Source: Pseudomonas sp. KK4 | GTDB lineage: Bacteria; Pseudomonadota; Gammaproteobacteria; Pseudomonadales; Pseudomonadaceae | Reading direction: 5' to 3' | DNA: 64,000 nucleotides | NCBI RefSeq assembly: GCF_001984065.1 | Contig: NZ_LYVP01000011.1 | Location: 32,620-96,619 of the forward strand | Part shown: piece by piece, positions 49,933 to 58,511 of the stretch | Numbering within the stretch: position 1 is the stretch's first letter | Layout: each line of letters opens with the position of its first letter | Made by a program: the position numbers and the translations under genes | The notes under the pieces: model-generated | Databases searched by the model: none | Told to the model about the DNA's origin: nothing | Seen by the model: the letters and a program-made list of their open reading frames with translations, nothing else

Positions 49933-50964
49933 TCACTTAGTAGGAGTGACTTTCTTGCCCATGCGATTGCGGATGTACTGCTCAGTCATCACCACGGTCG
50001 TATGCCCAAGTTGATCTCTCGCCTGCATGATGTCACCGCTGGACTCGGCTTTGTCCGTGCCTGCCTTGGCGCGTAAATCTCGCATCTGAAATTCGGATTT
50101 CTTCACCCCGGCCGCCTCCCTGGCCAAGTCAAACCTCCTGCGCAACATCGCCACCGTCATCGGTGTGCCGTCTTCTGTAACGATCAGCCGCGTCGAGCGG
50201 ACTTTGTGTTCTGACTTTCGGGACATGATTCGATCAATCAAAACCTTCAGCTCACCAGTTACCTCAATCCGGCGCTTCGCCTTTGTTTTTCCCTGCAGCA
50301 CCCAAATTTGCCCGTCGCGCACGTCCCGCTCATCCATCAACCTGGTGTCGGTCACCCGCTGGCCGGTGAGATAGGCAAGGTCCATGGCATCCTGAAGGCC
50401 AACATCGGCCTTATCGTGCACGCGCTTGAACAGCGCATCCTCAACGTACGTGTCCCGCCCGGTTTCTTTGTTGCCTTTGATGCCCGCGCAGGGGTTGGCG
50501 AGCGACGTATAACCTTTGTCCCGGGCGTAGTTCCAGATGGCGCTGAGCAGCGCTTTTTCACGATTCGCCCGGACGGGGGCCGCTTTGCGCCAGGTGAGGT
50601 ACTGGCGAACGTGCAACGGCTCGATCGTCTCCAGTGGCGCGGGCGGATCATCGAAGAACGCGATCAGGTTTTTCACTTCGCGTTTGTTATCGAACTGCGT
50701 GGCCTTCCCCTTGGAAGGAACAATGTCGACCATATATTTTTCAGCGACATAGCGGAAAGTTATGACTTTGGCGACAAGATCGGTCGCTGCGCGGTCACGC
50801 TCCAGCTTCGCGTACTCCATGATCGCAAGCCCGTAATCGCTCCCAAGCGGAATTTCTTTGCGGTCCTTGCCGCCAGTGTCGTAATAGTAGAAGACTCGGC
50901 CGCTGGCCTTCTTGCGCTCTCGCAGCCGGGCGATGGAGCCCGGTTTACTTGGTCGTCGTCCCAT
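49933..50964 (-). CDS. phage integrase, tyrosine recombinase
   Basis: A 343-aa site-specific recombinase with an N-terminal arm-type domain, a core-binding SAM-like domain (about 85-165) and a C-terminal catalytic domain. Catalytic residues visible: Arg in LTGQRVTD, the box II RDLRAK (Arg in the place often held by His), LGHTTVVMTEQY with His and the nucleophile Tyr. Start 50964 (MGRRPSKPG) is chosen from the family start. It points at tRNA-Leu, typical of an island integrase next to attL. Confidence 0.93.
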   Translation of the reverse strand: MGRRPSKPGSIARLRERKKASGRVFYYYDTGGKDRKEIPLGSDYGLAIMEYAKLERDRAATDLVAKVITFRYVAEKYMVDIVPSKGKATQFDNKREVKNLIAFFDDPPAPLETIEPLHVRQYLTWRKAAPVRANREKALLSAIWNYARDKGYTSLANPCAGIKGNKETGRDTYVEDALFKRVHDKADVGLQDAMDLAYLTGQRVTDTRLMDERDVRDGQIWVLQGKTKAKRRIEVTGELKVLIDRIMSRKSEHKVRSTRLIVTEDGTPMTVAMLRRRFDLAREAAGVKKSEFQMRDLRAKAGTDKAESSGDIMQARDQLGHTTVVMTEQYIRNRMGKKVTPTK

Positions 50965-50965
50965 G

Positions 50966-51172
50966 TCAGCTGGCCTTACGTGATTTCCATATGGGTTTTT
51001 CCGCTTCAAACGTTCCGACCGCGGTCACTGCCATGGCGGTAACGCTTGGCCAGCCGTTCACTTTAATCGTGTGGCGGACGCCATTCTTCTTCAGGTTGAG
51101 GATTTGTCCTGCTTTGGTTCGCGCGCCAGTGAGCTCGCAAACCTCCTCGTGGGATAGAAACTGGATGGTCAT
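50966..51172 (-). CDS. DUF4224 protein, probable excisionase-like
   Basis: A 68-aa protein starting MTIQFLSHEEVCELTGARTK, the DUF4224 signature, with KAGQILNLKKNGVRHTI following. Such small proteins sit directly upstream of phage integrases in pseudomonads and may act as directionality factors. Its stop is one base before the integrase start. ATG 51172 preferred over ATG 51184. Confidence 0.85.
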   Translation of the reverse strand: MTIQFLSHEEVCELTGARTKAGQILNLKKNGVRHTIKVNGWPSVTAMAVTAVGTFEAEKPIWKSRKAS

Positions 51173-51260
51173 GAGCTGCTCCATGCCGCGCGTGGCGGCA
51201 GAAGGTAGTGAATGATTTACGCTGCGGCTCGGATCGACCGGCCAGCTTCACGGCGCCTGT

Positions 51261-51575
51261 TCATGAGCACCTGCAGCGGTACGCGTGGAATCTCCGGCCG
51301 TCCTCAGATCTGATCTCTGGCGCAAGGTAGGCCAGGTCCTCGTTGAGCCGCCCGAAGTAATAGAGGTGCTCTCCGTCGCCGCACCATTCAGGCTGAGCGG
51401 TGGCCTAAGTGCGAGCCTCAACGCAGGGCATACAGGTTTTGAAGGTATCCATGTCGCCGTCCCAGCAGCCCGTGACAAGGCTGTACTGTTGACCAGGCTG
51501 AACGACGCCGTAGCACTCGCAGCACTTGTGTTCCTTTCGTGCGGTGGGTGTGGATTCGGTTTGAAAATCGGACAT
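51261..51575 (-). pseudogene. small Cys-rich phage protein interrupted by an amber codon
   Basis: The frame starts MSDFQTESTPTARKEHKCCEC, with C-x-x-C pairs (HKCCECYG and TCMPCVEA), a small zinc-ribbon type. It stops at TAG 51405-51407 after 56 residues. The same frame then continues for 48 codons in clean coding style (PEWCGDGEHLYYFGRLNEDLAYL, then FHAYRCRC) to TGA at 51261. One base change, TGG to TAG, explains the break. Alternatives are a natural short protein with a fossil tail, or amber suppression. Confidence 0.6.
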
Positions 51576-51831
51576 GACGAATCCTCGCCCGCCGTTCAAC
51601 GGCAGGCTGTGAGTTGTAAGGTTTTGGATTGCAGTTGAATAAATTCGTAGGGGTGCTGGCGGTGCGTATCGTGGAATAGCTAATATACGAGGAAGGCCCG
51701 CTCCAATAAGGTTCGTTAGTTCGCCCTGCCAGCTGTTTCAGAGAAATGCTGAGTGGCCGCAACTTGACAGGGTGGGCTTATCTCTTACACGTGACCTGGC
51801 AATATGCACCGAGAAGTCTCAGGCTCGCGGC

Positions 51832-52902
51832 TTATGTTTTAACGCCCCATCTGAGACTAGCTGCTTCTAGCAAAACCATATCGACACCGCAGGCAGGGTT
51901 TTCTGCACATACCGCGTCAAAATATCCTGCAAGCCATTCGTACTTAGCAAATACAGCCTCGGGACAGTTCCGGTCGAGTGCTTTGGAAATTATCAAATCC
52001 CGAATTGGGTTTAATCGCATCTTCCACAAGTCGTTACTGTTGTAGAAAAATGGATTCCCCCAAAAAGGCGGGAGGAAATTGAAGAATCTGTAGCCGTCCC
52101 CGGAGGATCGCCAAGTAACCTCCCCCTCAACCCCGTCCTCTACCCAATCTTTAGCCAGTTCCTTTGAAAGAATGATTCGGGGACTAGAAGCAACCGCACT
52201 TTCCAAGAGGTACGCCTCGTGAATGGCAGGTCCAAAGGCAAGTGAGCCTTGGTGAAACAGCTGTCCTCGAGCAACTCCGCCCCGCAGCAATAGCCCGTGA
52301 GGAATAAGATTCGAAGTGAGGGCATAAAGCGCCTGTTTCAGCGCGTCTCTTCCTGACTGATCATCGCTGAAACTTAGTAACAAAGAATCAGAAAACTGAC
52401 TAACTATTGGGTCGCCGGGCCATCGCTCATCTTCCGGAGCAAGTCCTCTGAGGGTTTCAGTAAATTTGCTGTAGCCCTGCATGCCGGCGAGGGCTTTCCC
52501 TAGCGCTAAAACGCGTTCTCTGTCGCCTTTGGCTGCATCTTCGACCGCATTTTTCCAGCCGAGCACATCAATAAATGCGGTTATTCGAGTCTCAAATCTA
52601 AGCGACTCTTCGAACTTCGCTACCTCTTCAGCAATTCTTGTTTCCTCCACCTCTCGCTCCTTCGCACCGGCATCCCATGCAGCTTTCTGCGCATCAGCAG
52701 CCGCCTCCTCTTCATCCGTGTACTGGACGTAACAAGTAGTTCCGCCATCGGCCAAGCTCGTCTCAAGCCCATAGCGCCTGCCGGGTTCAGCCTTCTCAAT
52801 TTCTATAAGTTGCCCATCTACTTTCTTGAAAATGGGATAGCCCTCTGCCAAATCCACGGTAATACCACCTCTTCGCTTATCCACATCCCGCTCCTTTTTC
52901 AT
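51832..52902 (-). CDS. uncharacterised protein with nucleotidyl-cyclase-like motifs
   Basis: A 356-aa soluble protein with no recognised name. Residues about 20-65 form a small beta-rich region (DLAEGYPIFKKVDGQLIEIE). A charged helix with Glu/Ala repeats covers about 65-100. From about 105 the pattern is TAFIDVLGWKNAV, then VSQFSDSLLLSF, then LLRGGVARGQLFHQGSLAFG, then AYLLESAVASSPRI. This resembles the order of class III nucleotide cyclase elements (metal Asp in F-x-D, second Asp after a hydrophobic strand, R-G-G/G turn). The gene has lower GC than its neighbours and a moron-like position near the integrase. A role in phage defence (Pycsar-like) is speculation; no effector gene is adjacent. 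Confidence 0.5.
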   Translation of the reverse strand: MKKERDVDKRRGGITVDLAEGYPIFKKVDGQLIEIEKAEPGRRYGLETSLADGGTTCYVQYTDEEEAAADAQKAAWDAGAKEREVEETRIAEEVAKFEESLRFETRITAFIDVLGWKNAVEDAAKGDRERVLALGKALAGMQGYSKFTETLRGLAPEDERWPGDPIVSQFSDSLLLSFSDDQSGRDALKQALYALTSNLIPHGLLLRGGVARGQLFHQGSLAFGPAIHEAYLLESAVASSPRIILSKELAKDWVEDGVEGEVTWRSSGDGYRFFNFLPPFWGNPFFYNSNDLWKMRLNPIRDLIISKALDRNCPEAVFAKYEWLAGYFDAVCAENPACGVDMVLLEAASLRWGVKT

Positions 52903-53162
52903 ACCCGCCCTCGTCACGTACGACTTCTACGGGGCGAATCATTTTTTGTACAGGCATGACTGTTCCTTTGCCGCTTTAGCGGCTGACTTTGAAGGGGTAG
53001 GGAGTAGATTTTCGGGTGGAGTACAAATGTACTCTGAAATGCTGTTCTACAAGGCTTGTACAAGAATTAATAAGTTGTATAGGTTTTTGTGCCAGAATTC
53101 ACAGAGGAGAACCAAGCGAAAAAACTGGTCAATACCTCCGCTTCAGAAAACTGAGCACTACC

Positions 53163-53408
53163 ATGATTCCTACCGACGACTTCAGATTCCAATCACACGT
53201 CCTTCTTGTGGAGCTTGACGCTGCTACAACCAAATTGATGATGCTGGTAGTCGCTGGGGAGCTCTCAGGAAGTCGTTGGGATGAAGCATTAGCACGACAA
53301 AGCACCGCCTATTCGGCATGGGTAAGCGCCGTGGCGGGCATCCGAGTAGACCCAATGCCTGCTCTTGATGGTCGACCTACAGACGGGCCGCTGAAGTCGG
53401 ATAACTGA
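53163..53408 (+). CDS. hypothetical phage-region protein
   Basis: An 81-aa protein (MIPTDDFRFQSHVLLVELDAATTKL...). No family recognised. It is on the plus strand among minus-strand phage genes. ATG 53163 is the first start with a coding-like continuation. About 245 bases upstream (52918-53162) are AT-rich, without a clear gene, and likely hold its promoter. Confidence 0.5.
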   Translation: MIPTDDFRFQSHVLLVELDAATTKLMMLVVAGELSGSRWDEALARQSTAYSAWVSAVAGIRVDPMPALDGRPTDGPLKSDN

Positions 53409-53409
53409 G

Positions 53410-53472
53410 CTAGTCGGCCACTGCCGGGCGGGCAAGCAGATTGGCGACCAGGGGCCAGAAGAGTTTGATCAT
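53410..53472 (-). CDS. tiny coupled hydrophobic ORF
   Basis: A 20-codon ORF, MIKLFWPLVANLLARPAVAD, whose ATG overlaps the stop of the preceding minus-strand gene (ATGA). The overlap and membrane-like composition suggest translation, but it is very short. Confidence 0.3.
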   Translation of the reverse strand: MIKLFWPLVANLLARPAVAD

Positions 53473-54110
53473 GCTGCCTCCTGTTGCTGTTCTTGGCGCA
53501 GCGCCTGCTGAACCACCTCGACAACTCGGCGCAGGTACGTGAATTTATGATTTTCCTCGACAGCCTTGCCGTCGAGTGGGTAATGCCATTCATCGCCGAA
53601 CAGTTCTGTCAGTAACCTGCTTTGATGCCAGCACTCGTTAGCGCTCTCTATGCCGCGCAGTTCGTCGATGTCGCACCAAAGCTCTCGGGCTTCGTCTTTA
53701 CTCAGCTCGCCCAGCTCCCACTCATGGCGCCCTGTCTGTTGCCGGCGGCGCTGGACAATGCACTTCTTAGCCAGGGCGTGGAGGGCATTACCGCTGAACA
53801 CGGTGGGGCTGATCCCGCGATTCAGGCAGTTGAGGATGTAATGCCAGTCACAGTCGGCAACAAACTCCGCGACGGTGCGCGGGCCCATGCCACCCCAGTA
53901 GGCGTTCCAGCTGTTGTCCCAGCAGTTGATCGTGATCTTGCCCTGGGCGGTCTGATAGCTCGGGTTGGATTCAGTAGGGCAGTCACGGCGGCCGAAGTCC
54001 TCGAGGAACACGGTAATCGCGTCGAGACGCGGCGCGCCGGTGATCACCAGCTTCGTGACTGTCGAGCGCTCAACCTTCAGCGGCTCAGCGGTTTTGTTTT
54101 CTGTGGGCAT
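53469..54110 (-). CDS. hypothetical phage protein
   Basis: A 213-aa soluble protein (MPTENKTAEPLKVERSTVTKL...). It contains FLEDFGRRDCPTESNPS and DNSWNAYWGGMGPRTVAEFVADCDWHY, then a charged helical C-terminus ending EQQQEAA. I recognise it as the kind of gene carried in early regions of lambdoid-like Pseudomonas prophages, but cannot give a function. It may be coupled to the tiny ORF after it. Confidence 0.7.
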   Translation of the reverse strand: MPTENKTAEPLKVERSTVTKLVITGAPRLDAITVFLEDFGRRDCPTESNPSYQTAQGKITINCWDNSWNAYWGGMGPRTVAEFVADCDWHYILNCLNRGISPTVFSGNALHALAKKCIVQRRRQQTGRHEWELGELSKDEARELWCDIDELRGIESANECWHQSRLLTELFGDEWHYPLDGKAVEENHKFTYLRRVVEVVQQALRQEQQQEAA

Positions 54111-54315
54111 GGGGCGTCCTATGCCGGGTCATGCCCGGGCGGTGGATGGTGGGATGGGCGATAAACGGTTGGTTTCAATTAAGCGCGAAGGTGTTTGCGA
54201 GCGAATGAGTCGAGCCGCATGCTTTGACTGCCGACAATGCCAGAGCGCCGCCGCATGAAACGACTGACCGAGTGGATAAATCTGATCGCTGCGTTGATCC
54301 GTTTGGTCTACGTGA

Positions 54316-55944
54316 TCATTCGTACGGGCTGGCTGTGATCTGCTTGAGGATCCGCTGGCCGATCCAGCGAACGACGGTGACGGCCTTGCTGTTACCGATT
54401 GCCTTGTAGCGCGGCCCGTCTGGGCATTCCTCAGCAGGCTTGCCGCGCCAAGGGATCAGCGTGTAGTCGTCGGGCTGACCCTGGAGACGCTCGCACTCGC
54501 GGGGGGTCAGGCGGCGAACTGCTGGGCCACCCACCAACATATCGGCCTCAGTAACCGGGTTGCTGTTGTTGCGCATGTTTCCGGAGCGCAAGGTGGGCGA
54601 AAGCTCAGCAACGATGTTTGGCCCTAACGCCGAGTTCGTGTTGTCCAACTGCTTTCCATAATTGCTGGTAATGGTCTGAGCCACGTCGCGGCAGTGAATA
54701 TAACTTTGCTGCTGAGCACCTGCCTCTGCGGCAAGAGCTCCTACTACTTGTCCGTCAGTACCGATGTAGCGAACCTCGCTGCGGCTGTTCTGGGTAAACG
54801 CCAGTACCGCATTCTCCTGCCCGTTGTTTCGGCCCAGGGTGTGGGCTTGTTCAATGCTGATGCAAGGGTCTTGTGTTCCGTGCACTACGAGGTGGCTGTG
54901 ACCGTGGTTCGCATCCTGGCCTGAGCAGCCTTGAAGCCGGCCATAGCTCGCATCGAGTGTCGCGGCAACGCAGGGCACATCGTCGTAGCTGTATCCGCCA
55001 GACTTGCGGGCACCCCCGGCAAGCGTCGGTGCTATGAAGAACGTCTCGCTTTCCATGTCCATGCGGGTGTCTTTCGCCGTCAGGGTGGCCGCCTGCTCGA
55101 TCGAGGCTGCCAGGCTGTGCCCGCCGAACGCCGGTATCCCGCCGAACATTGAGACCGCCGGGCCTTCGTCGCCTTCGCAGTTCAAGCAGCCGTACGGTCC
55201 GAGCTCTTCGCCGAAGATTTCTCCGCATCCGCACTGGAGCGCAGGGCCGAAAGGAGCTGTTCCGGTAACGTCTTGCCCCTGGCCTCGGCGCGGCGCAGTA
55301 TCCCGGCGCATGCCTTCTCGCTCAAAAAGTACCTCGGTGGGATCGAATCCGTCTCGAGCACTTGCGACAACGAACACACGGCGGCGTCGTTGGGCCAGTC
55401 CGAAATATTGGGCGTCCAGGACCCGCCACGCGATTGTTCTTTTGGGTCCATACACACAACCAGCGTTCGGCCATTTTTTCCCTGAAGGCTGCAGTTCGCA
55501 GTCTTCCCCAGCAAGCGCGCCAAGAAAACATCCGAAGGCGTTCCCTTTGTCACTGAGGACACCTGGGACGTTTTCCCAGACGACAACGCAGGCGGGCTTT
55601 CGCTGGCCGGCGCGAACATAGTCAGTTGCATCTGCAAGCTCCACGTATTTGATGGTGAGAGCGCCGCGCGGGTCGAGCAGACCCTGGCGCATGCCGGCCA
55701 CGCTGAAGGCTTGGCAAGGCGTCCCGCCGACCAGCACCTCAGGCGCGGCGATCTTTCCGGCCAGGACCAGGGCCCCGAGCTTCGTCATGTCGCCAAGGTT
55801 CGGCGTGTTCGGGTAATGGTGAGCCAGCACCGCGCTGGGGAAGGCCTCGATCTCTGCGAACCAGGCGGCGCGCATGGCGAGCGGCTTCCATGCAAGCGTT
55901 GCCGCCTCGATGCCGGAGCAGACCGAGCCGTAAGTGATTTCCAT
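54316..55944 (-). CDS. DNA (cytosine-5-)-methyltransferase, phage type
   Basis: A 542-aa C5 methyltransferase. SAM motif GSVCSGIEAAT, motif IV catalytic GGTPCQAFSVAG (Cys near residue 79), motif VI VVWENVPG, motif VIII AQRRRRVFVVA, then an unusually long target-recognition region (about 220-455). Closing motifs are RRLTPRECERLQGQPDDY and AIGNSKAV. No restriction enzyme gene is adjacent, so it is an orphan, probably protecting phage DNA from host restriction. Confidence 0.93.
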   Translation of the reverse strand: MEITYGSVCSGIEAATLAWKPLAMRAAWFAEIEAFPSAVLAHHYPNTPNLGDMTKLGALVLAGKIAAPEVLVGGTPCQAFSVAGMRQGLLDPRGALTIKYVELADATDYVRAGQRKPACVVVWENVPGVLSDKGNAFGCFLGALAGEDCELQPSGKKWPNAGCVYGPKRTIAWRVLDAQYFGLAQRRRRVFVVASARDGFDPTEVLFEREGMRRDTAPRRGQGQDVTGTAPFGPALQCGCGEIFGEELGPYGCLNCEGDEGPAVSMFGGIPAFGGHSLAASIEQAATLTAKDTRMDMESETFFIAPTLAGGARKSGGYSYDDVPCVAATLDASYGRLQGCSGQDANHGHSHLVVHGTQDPCISIEQAHTLGRNNGQENAVLAFTQNSRSEVRYIGTDGQVVGALAAEAGAQQQSYIHCRDVAQTITSNYGKQLDNTNSALGPNIVAELSPTLRSGNMRNNSNPVTEADMLVGGPAVRRLTPRECERLQGQPDDYTLIPWRGKPAEECPDGPRYKAIGNSKAVTVVRWIGQRILKQITASPYE

Positions 55945-55966
55945 AGGACTTCCTCAGCGGGGTGGT

Positions 55967-56254
55967 TCAGGTTTTTTCGAATACGCGAGCGTTTGGGGGA
56001 AATTTCAGCCGCTGCTGAATGCCAAGCATCAGCGTGCTGACCTTGGTGCCTTTGCAGAACACCGTGGCCGGGGGCAGTTTCACGTCGCAGGGCAGCGCCT
56101 GTTCGCCCTGGGCCAGCGACGCCTCAACGTGCCGCGCCATGTCCGACCAGACGTGAGCCTCAAGGCGAACTTCTGCACTCACAGCCTCGATGATCCACAT
56201 AGGAAGGGTGACCAGGCGCTCATCGCGGGAGGCCGGAGATTGTTCTTCGGACAT
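55967..56254 (-). CDS. hypothetical phage protein
   Basis: A 95-aa protein (MSEEQSPASRDERLVTLPMWI...). No family recognised. It starts at ATG 56254, preceded by a GAGGATCC-type ribosome site, and ends 22 bases before the methyltransferase start, so both are probably one transcript. Confidence 0.65.
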   Translation of the reverse strand: MSEEQSPASRDERLVTLPMWIIEAVSAEVRLEAHVWSDMARHVEASLAQGEQALPCDVKLPPATVFCKGTKVSTLMLGIQQRLKFPPNARVFEKT

Positions 56255-56380
56255 AGGGGATCCTCGCCGGCTGGCGTGATTCGCTGTGGTGGGATGCTCA
56301 CGAAACTGGCACTGGCGACTCACATTAGGTTCAGGCAACCTTGGGCACCGAGTGCACAAGTAGTCAGAGAGCGATGTGTG

Positions 56381-56944
56381 ATGGCAGAAAAAGAGAGATT
56401 CGATCTAATTGAAGAGTCTGATAGGGGGTGTGTGATTGTCGGTGCGTCGATATTGGAGGGCTACCTTGCTGAAGATATAGAACGGGCTTTTCTGTTCAAC
56501 GGGTTGTCCAAACGCTATATAAAAACCAGTTTTGATGGCAATGGGGCTGTAGGCACATTTTCTTCTAAGGTTTTGATAGCTCGTGGATTTGGGCTGATTG
56601 ATGACGATATTTTTCATGATTTGATGGTGATAAGGAAGCTGAGGAATGAGTTTGCCCATTCTCCGTTGTCTGCTTCGTTCGATGACATAAGTGTGAAGGC
56701 AAAAATAGACACTCTACGGTTTTCCGTTTTGGCAAAAGAGTCTATGGCAGGTTTTAAACGTTTCGATGTTCCGCCCGATGCGGTAAAAGAAGGTAGACCA
56801 CTTAAAGAGTGGGATATGAACGCTGCTGGATATGTGAAGTACTATAAAAGCTTATTTTGTATAATAGTCAGCAGAATAGAAATACGGCTTTTGGAAATCC
56901 GAAACGCTCGGTTGAGTAGGCAAATTAATTTAGCAAGACTTTAA
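56381..56944 (+). CDS. MltR-like protein
   Basis: A 187-aa helical protein. The block ESDRGCVIVGASILEGYLAEDI, later GTFSSKVLIARGFGLIDDD, and LMVIRKLRNEFAHS match the MltR (mannitol operon repressor) family fold, here without a sugar operon. The gene is clearly AT-rich compared with the host, indicating separate transfer. It is divergent from the phage gene at 55967. Start 56381 is inferred from where similarity begins; the ribosome site is weak. Confidence 0.7.
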   Translation: MAEKERFDLIEESDRGCVIVGASILEGYLAEDIERAFLFNGLSKRYIKTSFDGNGAVGTFSSKVLIARGFGLIDDDIFHDLMVIRKLRNEFAHSPLSASFDDISVKAKIDTLRFSVLAKESMAGFKRFDVPPDAVKEGRPLKEWDMNAAGYVKYYKSLFCIIVSRIEIRLLEIRNARLSRQINLARL

Positions 56945-57011
56945 TTGTATCAGCAGATAAAACACAAAAGTCTGATCGCTGATCGGTCGCACCTTACTGG
57001 CGGCCTTCAGC

Positions 57012-57036
57012 TATTTGTGTTCGGCCCAGCATGGAG
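57012..57036 (+). repeat. repeated cassette leader, copy 1
   Basis: TATTTGTGTTCGGCCCAGCA and the following bases recur with two mismatches at 57794-57818. Each copy lies just before the start of a small plus-strand gene. Confidence 0.75.
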
Positions 57037-57044
57037 CGAGCCCT

Positions 57045-57296
57045 TTGACAAAAGCAACAGCGAAACTGTTAAAACTTTGTCCTGGCTGCAAGAATCAAAT
57101 TAGAGCAGCCCGCTGGGAAGAACACGTGATTAAGTGCCCAAAGGTCATGGGCTCGATGCTTCCCGCGAGAATCCGCGAAAAGCGGATAAAGCGCTTGCTG
57201 GGGAGTGAGCCCGAGTTCAGCAAGGGGGATTTCAAAGCTCCAACCGAAACTCAAGCCATCGGTGCTTTCGGCTTGGGGAAAAGCAGAAAGCACTGA
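57045..57296 (+). CDS. small zinc-finger-like protein
   Basis: An 83-aa protein. From a TTG start at 57045 (GGAG ribosome site at 57032) it has LCPGCKNQIRAARWEEHVIKCP, that is C-x2-C followed by H-x3-C, a likely zinc knuckle. The C-terminus is basic. No named family. Upstream in-frame starts (57015) are less likely because they lie inside the repeated leader. Confidence 0.55.
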   Translation: MTKATAKLLKLCPGCKNQIRAARWEEHVIKCPKVMGSMLPARIREKRIKRLLGSEPEFSKGDFKAPTETQAIGAFGLGKSRKH

Positions 57297-57413
57297 TTTG
57301 TGGTCTCCAGTCAGGCGCCGCCCTCCGTTACTGGATGCGGCTGTGTGAAATTTGGTGAAGTGGCAGAGTGATGGCTCTATGATTCGCCATCACTCACGCA
57401 TGGAGCGCAATAG

Positions 57414-57752
57414 ATGCGGATTTTGATGGTTTCAACAATTGCATTGTTCATCGCTGGCTGCTCTGGTCCAGGTGTTGTGCCAATGGGGCGCGACACTTAC
57501 ATGATCGCGAAGGACGGTAGCTTCACTACTTTTGGCGGTGGAGCCGTAAAGGCAGAGCTGTACCAGGAGGCCAATACCTTTTGCGAAAACAAAGGGAAGC
57601 AGCTGATGCCGGTGAAAGATGCATCCCGAGATTCTGGATACGCGCGCTATGCCAGCGCTGAACTGCAGTTCCGGTGCCTAGATGCAAATGACCCAGAGCT
57701 ACGTCGGCCTACGATGGAGTCCGAGGCGAACGTGAAGATCAAAGTCGAGTAG
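57414..57752 (+). CDS. small lipoprotein
   Basis: A 112-aa protein with a short signal peptide and lipobox (MRILMVSTIALFIAGCSGPG, acylated Cys at 16). The mature part includes DTYMIAKDGSFTTFGGGAVKAEL and one more Cys pair. Similar small lipoproteins of unknown role occur in Proteobacteria and on mobile elements. Confidence 0.8.
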   Translation: MRILMVSTIALFIAGCSGPGVVPMGRDTYMIAKDGSFTTFGGGAVKAELYQEANTFCENKGKQLMPVKDASRDSGYARYASAELQFRCLDANDPELRRPTMESEANVKIKVE

Positions 57753-57793
57753 GTCCTCCCTGACCGGTGGTGGCAATTTGGTTTGGCTTGGGG

Positions 57794-57818
57794 TATTTGT
57801 GTTCGGCCCGGCATGTAG
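57794..57818 (+). repeat. repeated cassette leader, copy 2
   Basis: Second copy of the TATTTGTGTTCGGCCC leader, 20 bases before ATG 57838. The ribosome-site segment after it (CAAGGAGG) recurs before ATG 58512 as well. Confidence 0.75.
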
Positions 57819-57837
57819 TCGGACCAAGGAGGTTTAA

Positions 57838-58425
57838 ATGGCGGATACGCCGTGGGACATGCTATCGGCCATAGGCACGGTGGCCGCTGTTGTCGTTGCC
57901 CTAGGGATTTCCGGTCAAGCTGCTTGGGCAAATAGGAGGGCTGAAACAGATCGCTCAGAATTGGCTGCCGCTAAGATGCTCGGCCCGCTCTTCGCCCTCG
58001 AAAGAAAATCAGCATCTCTTACGGCGTGTTTTGCATTTGGGGAAACCGAGTTTTCCAACTCTGAGCCCTATGTTTTGAAACTACTGGAAGAGCTTGATGC
58101 TCTTTCCAAATCTGTATTAATCAACGATCTGTATCCCCTTCTAAAACTTCCAAATCATGCCGCTAAAAGGTCGGCGTTAGCTCTCGGACTGATCCACACT
58201 TTGGTAAGTGATGCTCGATCGATGCTTCTAAACCAGCATTGGGTCAACATGAAAAACACTGAAAAAGCCTTTCAGTACAAGCGATGGCTTAGTATGACCT
58301 CCGAGATTTACGAGCATCTTATTGCGGCTGTGCGAGTCTTCGAGTCCGCAGCAGCGGTCGGTGCGCCGCGACCATCCCAGGAGGAAATATATGGCGTGGC
58401 ACCTTATGATCAAAATGAACATTAG
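57838..58425 (+). CDS. hypothetical membrane-anchored protein
   Basis: A 195-aa protein. One hydrophobic segment (MLSAIGTVAAVVVALGISGQ, about residues 8-27) is followed by a soluble helical domain. No family recognised. A perfect AAGGAGG ribosome site precedes the ATG. The topology resembles small cargo proteins often seen in prophages and islands. Confidence 0.7.
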   Translation: MADTPWDMLSAIGTVAAVVVALGISGQAAWANRRAETDRSELAAAKMLGPLFALERKSASLTACFAFGETEFSNSEPYVLKLLEELDALSKSVLINDLYPLLKLPNHAAKRSALALGLIHTLVSDARSMLLNQHWVNMKNTEKAFQYKRWLSMTSEIYEHLIAAVRVFESAAAVGAPRPSQEEIYGVAPYDQNEH

Positions 58426-58511
58426 CTGCACTTCTCCATTGCGGTGGTCGAAATTGTTTTTGGGTTGGAATATTACTTAAGAACGGCAGTTAGCCGGATC
58501 AAGGAGGCTAT

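Noticed and set aside
54255..54338. 27-aa plus-strand ORF (MKRLTEWINLIAALIRLVYV...) antisense to the methyltransferase end
   Set aside because: Membrane-like composition, but no ribosome site, and it overlaps the methyltransferase gene in antisense. Too weak to annotate.
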